DNA from: Kitagawia praeruptora
Lineage: Eukaryota > Streptophyta > Magnoliopsida > Apiales > Apiaceae
NCBI GenBank assembly: GCA_037693485.1
Contig: CM075346.1
Location: 55,361,001-55,425,000, forward strand
Direction of reading: 5' to 3'
DNA length: 64,000 bases
In this document: piece after piece, positions 32,715 to 44,324 of the stretch
Position numbering within the stretch: the first letter of the stretch is position 1
How the letters are laid out: each line of letters begins with the position of its first letter
The notes under the pieces: generated by a model
What the model was told of the DNA's origin: nothing
The model's database searches: none
Seen by the model: only the letters and a program-made list of their open reading frames with translations
Program-made: the position numbers and the translations under genes

Positions 32715-35007
32715 ATGTCTGGTTACAAGGATGGGAATACTAAGATTCCTATGCTCAAGAGAAACGAATATACTCTATGGGAAGTAAAGATGTTGCATCA
32801 TCTGGAAGCAACAGATCCTGATTATCTTGACAGAATCAGAGATGGACCTTTTATCCCAACAAAGGTTGTTGGACAAGCAACTGTTGATGGTCAAGTTGTT
32901 CTAGAACATACAGCAGAGAAGCCAAAATCTGAGTGGTCAGATAAGGACAAGGAGAATGTTCTTAAAGATGCTAAAGTGAGAAACATATTATTCAACAGTC
33001 TTGATTTTGTTCTCACTAACTATATTCTCTCTTGTAAAACTGCTAAAGATATATGGGACAATCTTAAGGTTCACTGTGAAGGAACTAAGCCTGTCTGGAA
33101 GAATATGAGGACACTACTTATACAACAGTATGAGTACTTTGAATCCAAGTCTGGTGAGTCACTTACTGATACCTTTGATAGGTTTACAAAACTCATCAAT
33201 GAGATGGCCATGCATGGTAAATATTATGACTTGGAGGATATGAATACAAAGTTCATGAAAGCTTTGCCTGATTTCTACAATGAGAAGATATCTGCGATTG
33301 AGGAAGCTAATGATCTGGATGAGATATTATTAGAGGCAGTGTATGGAAAACTGAGAGCTTATGAACTTGACAAGCAGCAGAAGAAGAGCAGGGGTGAAGG
33401 AAAGATGAAGACTGTTGCACTTACTACTCAATCTGAATTAAAGAAGCTTCCGGAAGAACAGCATGAAGAGACTGCTGTAAAGAACTCAAGGAAGAAGAAA
33501 AGCAAAGAAAGTTATGAGTCAGAGACTACTGATATGGACTCTGACAACAATGATTCTGAATCTGAGATGCAGAAACTCTTTGCTATGTTTGCTAAAGCTT
33601 TCAAGAAAGGAAGATTCAACAGGAAAAGATTTAGCAAAGGACCTTTTCAAAAGAAGGAGGAGAAGAAGAGTGACAAAGGCAAAAGTACAATTGTCAAGCT
33701 TGATAAGGCCAAGATCAAGTGCTTTAATTGCAGCGAGCTTGGACACTTTGCTAGTGAGTGTAAGAAGCCTAGGAATTCAGGAAAGGGTAATGCACTTATG
33801 GTCACACAGAAGGACTGGGCTGATTCCAGTGATTCTGAAGATGAATTGGATTATGACAACATTGCACTGATGGCAAATGTTTCAGACAAACCTGGATCTC
33901 CAAAGAAAACTTCTCCATCCTCTGTTAAGGTATCACTTCACTCTCTTGATTCATTTGATAACTTAAATTCTGATGAAATTAGATCTATCCATGCCGAGTT
34001 TAAGAATCTTATGACTAATTTTAGAATTCTTACTTGTGAAAGAGATGAACTTAAGGTTAAGAATGATAAATTAGTTGATAGAAATAATTTTCTTGAATCT
34101 GAGTTAATTCAAATGGAAGAATACAAGTTAAGTTCTGATAAAGCTAAGCATGATTATAGTGTTATTCTTGAGGCTTATGACTATGTCAGAAAAGAACTAG
34201 AAGAAGAGAGAGATGTGATTAAGACCATTAACAATTCTGGTAAAAAGACCATAGAAATCTTTGAAAGTGGAATTCGTGGTAAGGTTAATGGTTTAGGTTT
34301 TGATAAGGCTAGATAAGAAGAAAAAGTAGCTATTGTCAATGATGATAGTAAAATAGAAGCTAGCACATCTAAATCTGAAGGTAAGAAAATTGTTTCTGAA
34401 CCTAATCATGTTAAATTTGTTGATTCAAAAGGTACCCCTGTTGTACACAAAAGGATTAACAATAGTAATTCAGATGAGAAAGTGTTAGAGAAACCTAAGA
34501 ATGTAAACATAGGGTTCCTGTCTAAGTCTCAGTTGAAACAGAGATTAGATGGTCTTTCAGAGTCTAACAAGATCAAAAGAAATAGGAATGGAAAAGAAGG
34601 TATTAACAAAGAGAATAATTACAAGAATGTACCTGATGCACCTAGGAAAAAAATGCTATAAGTGTGGAAATCATAATCATTTGGCCCTAGACTGCAATCA
34701 AAAACATTCTTGGAAAATTGAGTCCAGATTCCCCAAGACTCAGAAAATTCAATACCAACCACAAAAAGCTTGTTATCATTGTGGTAGTTTACTTCATTCC
34801 ATTTACATGTGTAGAAAATATCATGAACTGTATTATGACTATTATTCTCTGAAATATGAAACTCCTAGTCACAAACAGTTTATGAAATCATAGTCTAAGG
34901 TTGACTCTGCAACAGGTAAAGTAAAGGCAAAATCTTCAAAGCTTGTTGTTTCTAAATCTAGTAAGAAAGGATCCAATCAAAGTTGGGTCCTAAAAAATTC
35001 TAACTAG
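32715..35007 (+). pseudogene. gag: Element B gag, one frameshift and stops
   Basis: The ATG at 32715 begins 'MSGYKDGNTKIPMLKRNEY'. The first 533 codons are open: an UBN2-like gag core (residues about 15-230, with 'KDIWDNLKVHCEG'), a Lys/Glu-rich stretch, a CCHC knuckle CFNCSELGHFASEC (from residue 336) and a coiled coil (about 440-500). TAA at 34314 ends it. A frame change before about 34660 leads to two more knuckles, CYKCGNHNHLALDC and CYHCGSLLHSIYMC. The frame ends at TAG 35005 after 'WVLKNSN', with another stop at 34891. Three knuckles is more than the one or two usual for copia gag. Confidence 0.9.
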
Positions 35008-35024
35008 TTACTTTTTGTTTGCAG
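35008..35024 (+). promoter_or_regulatory. Splice-acceptor-like tract at the gag/pol boundary of B
   Basis: TTACTTTTTGTTTGCAG directly between the gag stop and the open pol frame. A pyrimidine run followed by CAG is a textbook plant acceptor; elements A and C have the same arrangement. Use in vivo is unproven. Confidence 0.4.
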
Positions 35025-37817
35025 GGCATAGGAAAGAAGCATTCAATTATCTGGGACAGTGGATGCTCTGGACATATGACTGGAAAGAAGTCCCTGCTTA
35101 CAAAGTTTGAGAGGAAAGCTGGCCCAGTAATATCTTTTGGAGATGGCAACAAAGGAGAAACTCTGGGATATGGCTCAATTGTTTTGGGGAATGTCATCAT
35201 AGAAAATGTAGCACTGGTTGAAGGCTTGAAACATACTCTTTTAAGTATAAGTCAACTGGGTGATAAAGGTTACAAATCAATCTTTGACAAAGAAGGATGC
35301 AAAATCTTGAATATACAAAATGGAGACATTGTACTAACTGGTCAAAGACATGGTAACATATATGAAGCCAGCTTAAGTGATACATCTAAAGGAATTGTTA
35401 GATGTCTCTACAGCAAAACAACAAGTAATGAAAGCTGGAATTGGCACAAGAAACTCTCACATCTCAACTTCAAGAAGCTTAATCAACTTGTTAAGCATAA
35501 TATGGTGAGAGGCCTACCTCAGGTAAATTATGTGCAAGATGGACTTTGTGATGCATGTCAGCTTGGAAAACAAAGAAGAACCACTTTCAAGAGCAAGACT
35601 GAAAATTCAATTACTGAACCATTTCACATGCTACATCTTGATCTATTTGGTCCAGTAAACATTATGTCTATCAGCAAGAAAAGATTTGCTCTAGTGATAG
35701 TGGATGATTTCACAAGGTTCACATGGGTGTTCTTTCTACACAAGAAGGATGAAGCTCCTCAGCAAATCATTTAACTTGTCAAGAATATTCAGAATAACTC
35801 TGAGTACAAAGTCAAAGTACTTAGGAGTGACAATGGTACAGAATTCAAGAATTCTACAATGGAGAATTATTGTGCAGATAATGGAATCACTCAACAGTTT
35901 TCTGCACCTGGTACACCTCAGCAAAATGGTGTAGTGGAAAGAAAGAACAGGACTCTCATAGAGGCAGCAAGAACCATGCTTGCAGATGCAAAACTTCCAA
36001 CCTATTTTTGGGCAGAAGCTATTAACACTGCATGTTTCACTCAAAACTGTACCTTGGTAAATAGTTATGGAAAAACTCCATATGAGATGATCAAAGGAAA
36101 GAAACCAAGTGTGAAATACTTTCACATCTTTGGATGCAAATGCTATGTCCTAAAAGTTCATCCAGAACAACTTGGAAAATTTGAATTCAAATCGGATGAA
36201 ACAATCTTTCTAGGATATTCAGCATCTAAGGCCTTCAAAGTTTATAATCTCAGAACTCACATTGTTATGGAATCAATTCATGTTGCATTTGATGATAAGA
36301 AATTTGGAATTCTGCAAACTGATGAGAGCCATGACAAATTGGAATTTGAAAATCTGAAGAATTCTGAGATACTCTCCAGTGATGATGAAGGTTCTCCAGA
36401 AGGAATTTCTATTGCTTCTCAATGGAATGCTACTGTTGAGGGGGAGCAAATAAATCAAAGAGAACATAGTGATCATCAGGAGCAGACTAGCTATTCAGAG
36501 TCTACTCCATCAGGAACTGATCTTTCAGAGTCTACTGAGGAAAGATCAGTAACTAGCAGCAATATGGAATCTATTGATCAAAGGGGAGTTATTGAAGGCA
36601 GAGAGAATTCTTCTACAAGAGATACCACTAACTTAGGGGGAGAATCTAGTAGAGGCAATCTACCACATGTTAGAAAATGGACAAAGGATCATACTGAAGA
36701 TTTGATTATTGGTGATCCAAATAGTGGTGTTCGAACTAGAAGATCAATTCAAAATAAATGCTTGTATAGTTTCTTTCTCTCAAAGAATGAACCTAAGAAG
36801 GTTGAAGAAGCCTTACAGGATCCTGATTGGGTAATTGTAATGCAGGAGGAGTTAAATGAGTTTGAGAGAAACAAAGTCTGGAAACTGGTACCAAGACCTA
36901 AATTGTTGGTGCAAAATGGGTTTTCAGAAACAAGCTAGATGAATCTGGTATGATTGTAAGAAACAAAGCAAGACTGGTGGCCAAGGGTTACTCTCAGGAA
37001 GAAGGCATTGATTATGATGAGACCTTTGCACCTGTAGCAAGATTGGAAGCAATCAGAATGTTTCTTGCATTTGCAGCTCATTCAAAATTCAAGGTATACC
37101 AGATGGATGTAAAGAGTGCTTTTCTAAATGGCAAACTTGATGAGGAAGTGTATGTGGAACAACCACCTGGATTTGTTGATCCAAAGTTTCCAAATCATGT
37201 CTACAAACTTGACAAGGCACTCTATGGACTAAAGCAGGCACCAAGAGCATGGTATGAGACTTTGTCTAAATTTTTTCTTGAAAATGGCTTCACAAGAGGT
37301 ACAATTGACAAAACTCTATTCTTTAGAAAGGTAAAAGGTGAATTGCTTTTAGTTCAAGTTTATATTGATGATATCATATTTGGCTCTACTAATGAAAAGT
37401 TGTGTGCTAAGTTTAGCAAGCTTATGCAGTCTAAGTATCAGATGAGCATGATGGGTGAATTAAATTATTTCTTAGGCTTGCAGGTCAAACAGAATGAGAC
37501 TGATATTTTCATTAATCAGTCAAAGTATATTAAAGATCTTTTAAGAAGGTTTGACTTTCAAGACCGTGCAGTTGCAAAAACACCCATGGCAACAGCCACT
37601 AAACTAGACTCTGATCCTAAGGGAAAGAGTGTGGATAATACTAGTTATAGAGGCATGATAGGCTCATTGTTATATCTAACTGCAAGTAGACCAGATATAA
37701 TGTTTTCTACCTGTTTATGTGCTAGATTCCAAAGTGATCCTAAGGAATCTCATTTAATTGCTGTGAAGAGAATTTTTAGATATCTCAAAGGAACTCCAAA
37801 TCTTGGTTTGTGGTATC
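35025..37817 (+). pseudogene. pol: Element B pol: protease, integrase, reverse transcriptase
   Basis: Protease WDSGCSGHMTG, integrase zinc site (HKKLSHLNF...CDACQLGK) and core (LHLDLFGP, RSDNGTEF, NGVVERKNR) are recognisable. An in-frame TAA lies at 35772 in the integrase core. A frameshift near 36900 separates 'VWKLVPRPK' from 'GAKWVFRNKLDESG'. Reverse transcriptase from about 36905 has QMDVKSAFLNG and YIDD (Ile instead of the more common Val). The frame reaches 'NLGLWYPR' and is broken by element C at 37823; RNase H resumes at 56160. Confidence 0.93.
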
Positions 37818-39157
37818 CTAGATGTTAGGTCCCGTAAGAGGGCTATATTAAGCTAGAAGGGGGGGTTGAATAGCTTAATTACCAATTTAAAAATTATTAT
37901 GGCGTTTTTAAAATAATTTTCCCTTTTTAAAACTTTACCGAGTCGTTTATGCAGTTTATAAGTGCAGAAATAAAAGACAAGGAAAGAAAATACCACACAG
38001 GAGATTTTATCCTGGTTCGCGATGACGCAACCCCTAATGGATTCGCTCACCCCTACTCCAGTCCCCGAGCTCCTCTCCGGACTCGAGATTTCTTCCACTA
38101 TAAAGAGACTCCTTTATAGTAGGCGGAGAAGCCTTACACAACCTTACAAATATTTATCTTGATACGTAACTACCCGCTACTACCTCAAAATAAATGTAAT
38201 ACCCACAAGACTTGTCTTGGACCGTAACTCCCCGTTACTCCCTCAAAGTCGTTGTGAAACCTACACAACTTATCTTAGACAGCAACTCCCCGCTACTTCT
38301 TCAAAGTTGATGTAGAACCCTTGGTGTAGTCTTTGAATTCCTCGCTTTTGCTTGTCTTGGATCTTAGATGAAAGGTCTTGGGTCTTTCCTCTTCTTCACG
38401 GTGCAAAGGCCACTAACTCCCCGCTAGTGCCTAGGACTTGGGTCTTAGAACGAGAATCACCTCACTTTAACTTCACCTCACTGCAAAACTTAGAAAACAA
38501 TATCTACGAAACAAACCGTAATATAGAGAGGTTTTGGACTTAATATGTCCTAGGGTGAATATAATATTCTTACACTAATATTAATTATAATAAGTTCAAT
38601 AAGCTTTTATATGCTTATGACTTTAAGTGTATTCTTTTATTCGATATGACTTGTAGATCGAAGAATACTTTTGATACAATACTCCGTATAGTGAGATTTA
38701 AATATATCTCGGAGTTTGTAAATGTTGATTACTACCTTTAAGCTCGTAGGCTTATAAGATATATAATCGTATACTTTGGTTCGTCTTTTTGTAAAGATCG
38801 AAGTATTTTTACAACTACTTCTTTATTGAAAATACGTCTATTTTCGAAATAATATATAAATCAAGTCCTTGTAAACGCTTTATAGCTTAAGGATCTTTGA
38901 TAAATAACTTCTCGTTCGATATAGTCTTGGATTAGACTATTCGGATTTATATTTAAACGAGAGTTACAATATTCCTTTAACAATTTGCACTTTAATATTA
39001 ATTTGGCCGAATAAATAGAACACACAAATATAATGCAACACAAATAAAACACCACACACAGATAAAACACACACGTGCAGAAAAGTAGCTCACTTTATCT
39101 ATAGGATAAAATGAGGGCCGCTATTATGCGTTAAATTAGTGCGAAAAGGTAAAATCA

Positions 39158-39364
39158 CTCACAAGTGTGAGGACAAGAAGAAAAAGTGCGTAAAATATAT
39201 AAAAGGCTTGCGCCACGCTATTACGCGTTAAGAATAATATCACTCACAAGTGTGAGGACGAGAATAAAAAATGCGGAAAGTAAAATCACTCAACAAGTGT
39301 GAGGACGAGAATAAAAAGTGCGGAAAATATATAAAAGGCTTGCGCCACGCTATTACGCGTTAAG
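39158..39364. repeat. Palindromes and duplicated unit in the C LTR
   Basis: CTCACAAGTGTGAG (arms CTCACA/TGTGAG) occurs at 39158 and 39243, and with one extra base at 39289. A unit of about 37 bp with 'GGCTTGCGCCACGCTATTAC' occurs at about 39195 and again at about 39328. The matching field in the right LTR is at about 54138-54345. Confidence 0.8.
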
Positions 39365-39972
39365 ATTAACACACACGTACGAGTAATTAAACACACCACA
39401 CAACAATAAAATATTAATGGCCAAAGTAAGTGCGTTAAAGATTTAATTATGGCTTTGAGATTCTTTTCCCCCGGAACACTAAGGTGATAGAAGGGAATCA
39501 AATCAAGCTCGATGTGTAATTTGACCGTCGTCAAATATAGATCCGATATAAGAGCTTAATAAAGAAGATAAGATGAAGGTACAGAGCTCTTATACGTATA
39601 TAAAAATGGTCGGTTAAGACTCGAATAATGAAGCTAAAAATTACCACTTTTGGAGATCGCCGGAAAAAGTTCGCCGGAAAAATTCGCCGGAGGTTCGGCC
39701 GGATTTTGGCTTATGGTCGAACTTGGGCAGCCCTTCGGGAGGCCGGATAGTAGTGGTAGAGGAGCTTGCTAGGTGGGAGAGAGCTTGGTTGAAGGAACTA
39801 AGCTTGTTGGAACAAAAACCTTGGATATATTTAAGTATATATAAGAAAGAGAAGGTTTTTGAGATGAAGTGGGTGTAGAGAGTGTTTGGATATATTGAGA
39901 GAGCTTCCACTTCTAAATTCCCAGCAATTATTTGGCTCTTTAGCTTTAAGAAAATGGTTGGGGAAAGGGGTT

Positions 39973-39980
39973 TATTTATA
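39973..39980 (-). promoter_or_regulatory. Element C LTR TATA box
   Basis: TATAAATA on the minus strand; the functional copy in the 5' LTR is at 54954-54961. RNA would start about 30 bases downstream, leaving an R-U5 of about 2.1 kb. Confidence 0.5.
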
Positions 39981-41161
39981 GGAGGAGTTGGGTGGAAGGA
40001 AGGGTTGAGATTGAAGGTAAAAGGAGTGGTTGAGATTAAAAGCACTTGGATTGATGAGGTGGAAAGTGGTATTGTGTTTCTTTGGAGTAGTTTTGTGTTT
40101 CTTCCAAGTGGTTTGTGGTAAAGTATCCCAGCTGTGTTTGGGCTCCTATTTAATGTATCGGACTCGTATCAATTAACGAATAAATACGTAACATATTTCG
40201 TTAATTAAATACCAAAAAAATACGAAAATTCCCAATAAATAATTCTAAAATTATGGAACATTTAGGAATATCATAAAATGAAATTCTGGAAGTTTTGGTC
40301 AACTATGGTCAATGTTGACTTTAGTCAACTGTGGTCAAACGTGGACCCACTGCCTCGATTTTCGTGCCCGGACCAAAATTCTCAGAAAATTACGAAACTT
40401 TTACCATGCATAGAAAATAACATTTAAGTGACCCATGTCAAGTTTCAAGTCATTCTAGCAAGTGGAAGTATTTTATTTGGATTTAATACGATTAAATTAG
40501 GTTTCGGTTCCTAATAAAATACGATTGATCTTTCTATGAAATAAAACCATCTTTTGACCAATGTTTTGACTTGAATAAATACTTAGAATATATTTCCTAA
40601 TATGTAAAATATATTGAGAGTGTAGGAAATATTTTTGAGTATTTAAAATAATTTTCTCCGAAAATGGAATAAATTTGAGATGTGGGAGAAAAATTACTTT
40701 AAATATTTCTGGCACGAGATAATAATGAGTATTAATATTCTACCACTGAATATTAATATTCTTGAGGATAAAAGTATTTTGAGTGCTAAGGCGGAATATT
40801 TTTGAATAAAAACTGATCGTCTTTGAATATAGCACGAGTTCTCTAAAGAATATTAATTCTCGAATATTCTTTGTTCGAGCCTGTCGCCTTATCAATTTTG
40901 CAACGGAGATCTAAAAAATATCAAATATCAATATTTCTTTTTCGATCTTATGAGATATATTCCATAAAAATGTAATTTAATTTTTCGCAATAATGGAATA
41001 TCTCGTATAATTAAAAATAGATATTGCTAGAATTCGACTTTTGACTTTTGACGGAATCAATTAAATTAATGACCTAGTGGAGAGGATAACTAAGTGTAAT
41101 TAAATTTTATGTTAAATCGTACAAATACCAAAATAAATAATATATCGAAGATATCCTTTCA

Positions 41162-41900
41162 ATCTTCCCCTTTTTGGTATTTGCCAAACAAAACATAAAA
41201 TTTAAAAATTTACCCGTGTGTGCTTCCCTTTAGTGTATGCATGATTTTAAAAATATTTTTCGACTCGATTCGAAGCACGCGGTAACACATATTCTCCACT
41301 TAATTGATTCCTGCAAAACAACTTATGAGATACATAAATATTGTTAGGCATAATTCATATAAGAAATTTTGAAAATTTTAAATTAGGGATCTAAATTTCT
41401 CTTCCCCTTTTTGTTTGGTATATTACAAAAAATGTCTAATTTTCTCTTCCCCTTTTTAACTAAGGGTACTAGTTTTCTTCTTATATCTTCTCCTTTTTGG
41501 TGTAAATTTTGATGTTTTTATCAAAATTTAGTGCTTCCCCTCACAATATGATTCGTTTTTGAATCAAAATCATTTTTACTTTCCTTATCTCTTCCCCTTT
41601 TTGTAACAATATAACTTGGTGTATCACCAAATTGTTAAATTCTTCTTCTTCCCTGTTTTGAAAACTTCGGTTAAGGCCAATTGAATTGGTACAGTACCGA
41701 GTTTTTCTTTTTGATCAATTATCTTTTCTTTTTCCTTGTGGCTTCCCCTTGAAATATTACAGAATTTCTTTCTCTTTTCCTTTTCATCTTTAATCGTTCA
41801 AAAAAAATTATTTTTAGTAAATGAATCGTAAACTCTTTTTCTTTTGGTGTGGTACCAAAAAGATTTATTTATGCGTGAATACTTAATTTGGTGTGTTACC
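41162..41900 (-). repeat. Polypurine tract array and hairpin motifs before the C 3' LTR
   Basis: On the minus strand, AAAAAGGGGAAGA-like tracts occur directly at the LTR (41163-41176) and again near 41400, 41448, 41487 and 41588, with weaker ones near 41538 and 41742. Between them are inverted repeats of the type TTGGTNNNNNACCAA (near 41173, 41610, 41845 and 41890). Multiple tracts before the 3' LTR are a described Sirevirus feature. Confidence 0.75.
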
Positions 41901-42817
41901 AAAGTTTAAATGTCACTGACTTTAACTCTTGATCAAGTTATCAGTTTTACTAGCTATTTTATGGCAATGTTACAGCCGTGTTTTTGACACTAAGCCTGTA
42001 TATGAAATGTGTACATAATATAAAACTTTAAACAGTAAACGATGATAATGTTTCGTACAAAGTCAGTCAATCTTACTAAGTAAATTCTTATTACAAAGTT
42101 TTTGACTACTGTCTCTAGAATTCATATAATCATAAGTCATTCAGATTTACAAGAACATAAACCTTTTCAACTGTAATCTGAACAATCATATTGTTTTCTT
42201 TTCTGAATCGAAATTTCCATAAACAATGTTGAAGGCTGATCTTGAAAGTCAGTTCTTCGTACATATCTGTAGATGCATGTTGATACAAAATCAAAAATAT
42301 ATATGCACTACTGTCAATTAGTCATACTTACTTATTTCTCAGACTTTTCTGAATCATCTAGAATATATTGACATAATTTAGATAACTCACTTAGATAAAG
42401 ATGATTGTAAAACTTGTAGACCAAGTATCCAAGAGAGTCAATCTAACTTGTTGTAACATAATTGGAAATTGCACAATAATCACTATTGATACATCATATT
42501 TAAACGGTTCATAATACTAGATCGTACCAAATTTGCAGTTTAAGATAGATATAACCAAAACAGGTGCAGTAAGCAAACTTCAGTCAATGCAATTAGTATA
42601 TACATCAAAAGAGTTCTAATTCAATCAGTGTGGTTCACTGATTCATAGAGAACTTGATTGCATTGGTCTTATTCCAAGCAGAAAGAAAAATAAAAAGAAC
42701 TTAAAAACATAGCAAATTAAGTACTACAGGCTGAAGTCTTTCAAACAGAGGTAAGCAACACAGATTTTTAAGCTCAAGTATCAGCACACAATATCACAAA
42801 ACATGCAGGCACACAGA
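41901..42817 (-). other. Element C 3' untranslated region
   Basis: Lies between the ORF3 stop and the polypurine array. AT-rich; no ORF, RNA gene or clear repeat was seen. Confidence 0.5.
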
Positions 42818-44260
42818 TCATTTCATAACAGGATCAGAAGCAACAACACCCAAATCTTCACCTAAATCAGGCAAAGCAGCATAAACTTTATCCATTTCAT
42901 CACTGGTACCAACAGAAACCAATTCATCCACCAACTTTTTCTCAATATTCTTATCAGATTCATCAATAACCATAGGCTCAACAGTCTTACCCTTGTTCTT
43001 ATGGATTATACCCTCTAGGTTTTCAACCCTAATGTGAAGCTCGTTGTTAGACTCTTTAAGTATGTCCATATCTAGGCTAAGTTTGTTAAACTCTTCCCTA
43101 AGAATAGCATAAGCATCTGATTTGGGAGCAAGGGATGGGATAACAATCCTATTAGGATGACTAGTTTGACAGTTTTTGAGAGAGAGTTTAGGTTGAACTA
43201 AACTATCAATAGCACAATAGTCAACTTTGTTCAAGTGCATCCTAGACATGTGTATATAGTGAGTTTCAAAAACAGAGGTTAAAAGCAAACCATAGGGCAT
43301 GTAGTCCACATTAAAAGCATTTATCATGTTCAACACAATTACATAATTGAGATTAAAATCAATGGAGTTGGACACAATTTTAAACATCACTTTGAGGTCA
43401 ACAAAGTCAAAGAATTTGTCATGTTTAGGCTTAGGCAGAATGTTTGACCTTAGGACTATAGCAAGTTGTTGAAACCTAGGCAAGAAATGTCTAAAATTTA
43501 TAGCAAATTCCCTAACACAAAGACCCTTAGGCACATCCTCTTCACAGAAAACACCAAGAAACAACTCAAATTCATTTTGGTTAAAAATAAACTTTTCAAA
43601 GATATTGACACAAGGAAGTTCAGATGGTTTGTTTCCTAACCTAAGAGACTTATTAAGAACATTGTGATCCACATAAACATTCTTACCATTCACAAATGAA
43701 CTTAAGTAGAAAATCCCATCAACCCTTTGTTGCACTTGCATATTACCATAAAATTCAGCAATGAGATGAGTGTAGTAATTTTGACCTCTATAAAACACAT
43801 AATTTTCCCATCTATTTGAAGTGAGTAAGCTATGAATGTCTCCATTTGGTGGAACAAACACCATCATTCCAGGTTGGTTATTGTTTAGCATTCTATTAAG
43901 CTTGCCAGTATTGGACAACCTTACTAGAGTGGGACTAGGAGATTTGAGGTTTGTTCTAGGCATGTGAGAATTGACAGATTTCTCAGAAATGGGCACAGCT
44001 TGAAACATAGGGTTAGGGTTTGGATGTCTAAACACAGGTAGCTTATTACTATGAGAGAAATAAGCAAATTCATTTAGGTTTGAGGAGGGTTCTTGTTTGA
44101 TTTTCTTGTGATAATGTTCCTTTGAGTTATCTGGGTGACAGTAGGGTGTGAAGGGAGCAAATAGGTTGTGGTTAAAGTTTTTCCTATTCATGGTAGGAAA
44201 CAGAGGAAGGAGTTGAAGGTTTTTGGCTTTTGGATTGGGTCTCAATGGTGTGTATTCCAT
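42818..44260 (-). CDS. Element C ORF3, 480 aa, putative plant transposon protein domain
   Basis: Intact ORF starting 'MEYTPLRPNPKAKN'. Residues 1-120 are Pro/Asn/His-rich and probably disordered. Residues about 145-380 ('HLIAEFYGN', 'VNGKNVYVD', 'FLPRFQQLAIVLRSNILPKP', 'LNYVIVLNMINA') resemble the putative plant transposon protein domain in third ORFs of Sirevirus and Athila elements. Residues about 395-430 ('LREEFNKLSLDMDILKESNN') look like a coiled coil, and the tail is acidic. I see no signal peptide or membrane span, which speaks against a classical envelope protein. The role is unknown. It lies 2.8 kb downstream of pol. A TATA-like run lies 51-64 bases before the ATG, so it may be expressed separately. 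Confidence 0.85.
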   Translation of the reverse strand: MEYTPLRPNPKAKNLQLLPLFPTMNRKNFNHNLFAPFTPYCHPDNSKEHYHKKIKQEPSSNLNEFAYFSHSNKLPVFRHPNPNPMFQAVPISEKSVNSHMPRTNLKSPSPTLVRLSNTGKLNRMLNNNQPGMMVFVPPNGDIHSLLTSNRWENYVFYRGQNYYTHLIAEFYGNMQVQQRVDGIFYLSSFVNGKNVYVDHNVLNKSLRLGNKPSELPCVNIFEKFIFNQNEFELFLGVFCEEDVPKGLCVREFAINFRHFLPRFQQLAIVLRSNILPKPKHDKFFDFVDLKVMFKIVSNSIDFNLNYVIVLNMINAFNVDYMPYGLLLTSVFETHYIHMSRMHLNKVDYCAIDSLVQPKLSLKNCQTSHPNRIVIPSLAPKSDAYAILREEFNKLSLDMDILKESNNELHIRVENLEGIIHKNKGKTVEPMVIDESDKNIEKKLVDELVSVGTSDEMDKVYAALPDLGEDLGVVASDPVMK

Positions 44261-44310
44261 GAAATGGAGACTAAGTGCAGGTGTGTGTGTTAATACTTAT
44301 GCATGCATGG

Positions 44311-44324
44311 ATATATATATATAG
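44311..44324 (-). promoter_or_regulatory. TATA-like run before C ORF3
   Basis: CTATATATATATAT on the minus strand 51-64 bases before the ATG at 44260, followed by a short CA-rich leader. Low-complexity TA repeats can occur by chance in this DNA. Confidence 0.35.

Larger units (their letters stand above)
37823..41161 (-). repeat. Element C 3' LTR (left)
   Basis: 3,339 bp. Contains a TATA box (39973), a field of palindromes (39158-39364) and short ORFs of 61-134 codons repeated in the other LTR. The 134-codon ORF (39641-40045) starts upstream of the TATA box, so the element's own RNA would not carry it whole. Confidence 0.96.

Noticed and set aside
39641..40121. 134- and 79-codon ORFs in the C LTR, repeated at 54622-55102
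   Set aside because: LTR sequence spanning the TATA region on overlapping strands; not on one likely RNA.
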